Source: JANNNF01 sp963772935 (GTDB lineage: Bacteria > Pseudomonadota > Alphaproteobacteria > Rhodobacterales > Rhodobacteraceae). Taken from it: a stretch of 64,000 nt of DNA. Below are positions 62,865-64,000 of the stretch, one piece after another. The stretch lies in NCBI GenBank assembly GCA_963772935.1, contig CAVYZK010000007.1, forward strand, positions 62,001 through 126,000, in the 5' to 3' direction. Position numbers and translations under genes: made by a program. The notes under the pieces are model-generated. The model saw only the letters and a program-made list of their open reading frames with translations, did no database searches and was not told the origin of the DNA. How positions within the stretch are numbered: position 1 is the stretch's first letter; every line of letters begins with the position of its first letter.

Positions 62865-63429
62865 ATGGCGGACGATAAATTTCCAGGCTGGCACGGCACC
62901 ACCATTCTGGCCGTGCGCCGGGGTGGCATGGTGGTGGTCGCGGGCGACGGGCAAGTCAGCCTTGGCAATACTGTGATCAAGGGCACTGCCCGCAAGGTGC
63001 GCCGTCTGACGCCGGGCGGCCATGACGTGGTGGCAGGCTTTGCAGGATCCACCGCCGATGCCTTTACCCTGCTGGAACGGCTGGAGAAAAAGCTGGAATC
63101 TGCCCCCGGGCAGTTGGCCCGCGCCTGTGTTGATCTGGCGAAAGACTGGCGCATGGACAAATACCTGCGCAATCTGGAGGCCATGCTGATCGTGACCGAC
63201 GGGCGCGATCTGTACGTGATCACCGGGGCGGGCGATGTGCTGGAACCGGAACATGACGTGGCGGCCATCGGGTCGGGCGGCAACTTTGCCCTTGGCCGCC
63301 GCGCGCGGGCTGATGACCACGGATTTGCCCGCCGAAGATATCGCCCGCCGCGCCATGGCAATCGCCGCCGACATTTGCGTTTTCACCAACGGCAAGCTGA
63401 CCGTTGAAACCATCAAGGCCAAGCCATGA
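62865..63429 (+). CDS. hslV: ATP-dependent protease subunit HslV, +1 frameshift
   Basis: About 187 aa after correction. Threonine protease core of the HslUV (ClpQY) complex. N-terminal MADDKFPGWHGTTILAVRR shows the pro-segment and catalytic Thr in HGTTI typical of alphaproteobacteria. Then AGDGQVSLGNTVIKGTARKVRRL, GFAGSTADAFTLLERLE, DWRMDKYLRNLEAMLIV and GSGGNFAL are present. The frame slips at CCC 63289-63291; one base removed gives NFALAAARGLMTTDLPAEDIARRAM to the normal end TVETIKAKP. HslU is not in the window; a membrane-protein gene overlapping by ATGA lies between hslV and whatever follows. Confidence 0.94.
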
Positions 63430-64000
63430 CCATAGACCCGAACGACCTGCGTGCCGCCGTATCGCGTGGCCTGATCACCGAAGAACAGGCGGCCAGCATG
63501 GCCGCTTTGGCGGAATCGCGGCGGATGGCGCAGACGACCACCAGCCCGGTTGAAGAACCGTTCATGCTGTTCAAAGGCTTCAATGAGATTTTCATCGTGG
63601 TCGGCCTGACCATCCTGTTTGGCGGCTGGGCGGCACTGACAGCCGTGATCGGCTGGAACTTTGACGGGCAGGCCGGGGCCAAGACGATTTTGCTTGCGCT
63701 GATCACCTTGGGCGGGCTGGCCTTGCTGTCCAATTACTTCACTCTGAAGCGCCGGATGATTGCGCCCTCTATCGCGCTGTCGGTGATGTCGGCACTGACG
63801 GCTGGCACCTTGGGCTGGGCTTTGGCGGCCAGCTTTGGGGTGGATTCGATCCTGAACAGTGGGGCGCTGGCGTGGGCCACCGTTGGCGTGGTGATGCTGA
63901 TCCACTACCGTACCTTCCGGGTGCCGTTTGATGCCGCCCTGATCGCCTGCGCCGCGTTTACTACCCTGTGGTCGTTGCTGGCCGCCAGCAATCTGGTGCC
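63426..64000 (+). CDS. Multi-pass membrane protein, 3' truncated by the window
   Basis: At least 191 aa. Starts at ATG 63426 overlapping the hslV stop. The cytoplasmic N-terminus MTIDPNDLRAAVSRGLITEEQAASMAAL looks like a short helical module seen in small bacterial membrane proteins. It is followed by at least five hydrophobic segments (IFIVVGLTILFGGWAAL, TILLALITLGGLALLSNYF, PSIALSVMSALTAGTLGWALAASF, WATVGVVMLI and FDAALIACAAFTTLWSLLAA). The family is not identified with certainty (DUF2157-like at best). Translational coupling to hslV may be significant. Confidence 0.8.
   Translation, partial: MTIDPNDLRAAVSRGLITEEQAASMAALAESRRMAQTTTSPVEEPFMLFKGFNEIFIVVGLTILFGGWAALTAVIGWNFDGQAGAKTILLALITLGGLALLSNYFTLKRRMIAPSIALSVMSALTAGTLGWALAASFGVDSILNSGALAWATVGVVMLIHYRTFRVPFDAALIACAAFTTLWSLLAASNLV

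Noticed and set aside
62865..63429. Programmed frameshifting in hslV, addA or cca
   Set aside because: No slippery heptamer with a downstream structure was recognised, these families are not known for it, and the same +1 pattern occurs in many unrelated genes, which points to sequence error.
1..64000. CRISPR arrays, prophage, insertion sequences, rRNA genes
   Set aside because: No regularly spaced repeats, phage structural genes, transposases or rRNA-like sequence were recognised on either strand.

Overview
The window is GC-rich chromosomal DNA of an alphaproteobacterium, almost certainly a member of the Rhodobacterales (Rhodobacter/Gemmobacter-like). The strongest evidence is the gene order regB // senC-regA-hvrA with ahcY close by, as in Rhodobacter capsulatus. 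It is supported by hemY / mitofilin-like gene / hemD // tsaD-gpsA, a RbaY-like response-regulator phosphatase beside an Hpt protein, and tsaE-amgK-murU-addB-addA-trxA in one run. No rRNA operon, insertion sequence, prophage, CRISPR array or replication origin was seen. No gene-free stretch exceeds 300 bases; the longest is 6802-7079, where nothing was recognised.

Layout. 1-6.8 kb: amino-sugar catabolic locus (SDR end, GH20 hexosaminidase, M81 metallopeptidase, MFS, CutC, then nagB and a Rid protein on the other strand). 7.1-11.4 kb: MarR regulator, nitrilase-like hydrolase, glutaredoxin, ComF, NDUFAF5-like methyltransferase-fold protein, ferrochelatase. 11.4-13.6 kb: cell-envelope genes (59-aa secreted/membrane peptide, two L,D-transpeptidases, CAP-domain lipoprotein). 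13.7-21.4 kb: a tightly packed minus-strand run hslO - CoA pyrophosphatase - CCA-adding enzyme - two ABC exporter halves - RNA uracil methyltransferase. 21.5-23.7 kb: NUDIX, RbaY-like phosphatase, Hpt. 23.7-30.5 kb: tRNA-Thr, HemY/LapB-like protein, mitofilin-like protein, hemD, tsaD, gpsA, YciI, EVE and DUF1761 genes. 30.7-38.4 kb: Fsr transporter, DUF2853, ahcY, HD hydrolase and the redox regulon genes hvrA/regA/senC/regB. 38.5-52 kb: a more accessory segment (PAS protein, semialdehyde dehydrogenase, YHS protein, ThDP enzyme, TTC38-like protein, opgC-opgG-opgH plus esterase, and an ECF sigma factor with an NrsF anti-sigma). 52.1-64 kb: tsaE, AmgK/MurU cell-wall recycling, AddAB recombination, thioredoxin, a kinase-fold/glycosyltransferase-like pair, hslV and a truncated membrane-protein gene.

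Common themes are envelope maintenance (two Ldt enzymes, AmgK/MurU, periplasmic glucans, a LapB-like protein), amino-sugar use, redox control (RegBA, SenC, Trx, Grx) and t6A tRNA modification (TsaD, TsaE).

Sequence quality matters. Eleven genes, most of them housekeeping genes, are broken by about fifteen single-base insertions, mostly in short runs of identical bases. In every case removing one base restores a full-length conserved protein. These look like uncorrected sequencing or assembly errors, so those genes are annotated here as single loci spanning the shift rather than as pseudogenes. No clearly new defence or mobile system was found. The best leads are the esterase coupled to the glucan operon, the M81/CutC amino-sugar locus, the NDUFAF5-like protein without a SAM motif, the kinase-fold protein with an HGN motif, and the TTC38/ThDP-enzyme cluster.
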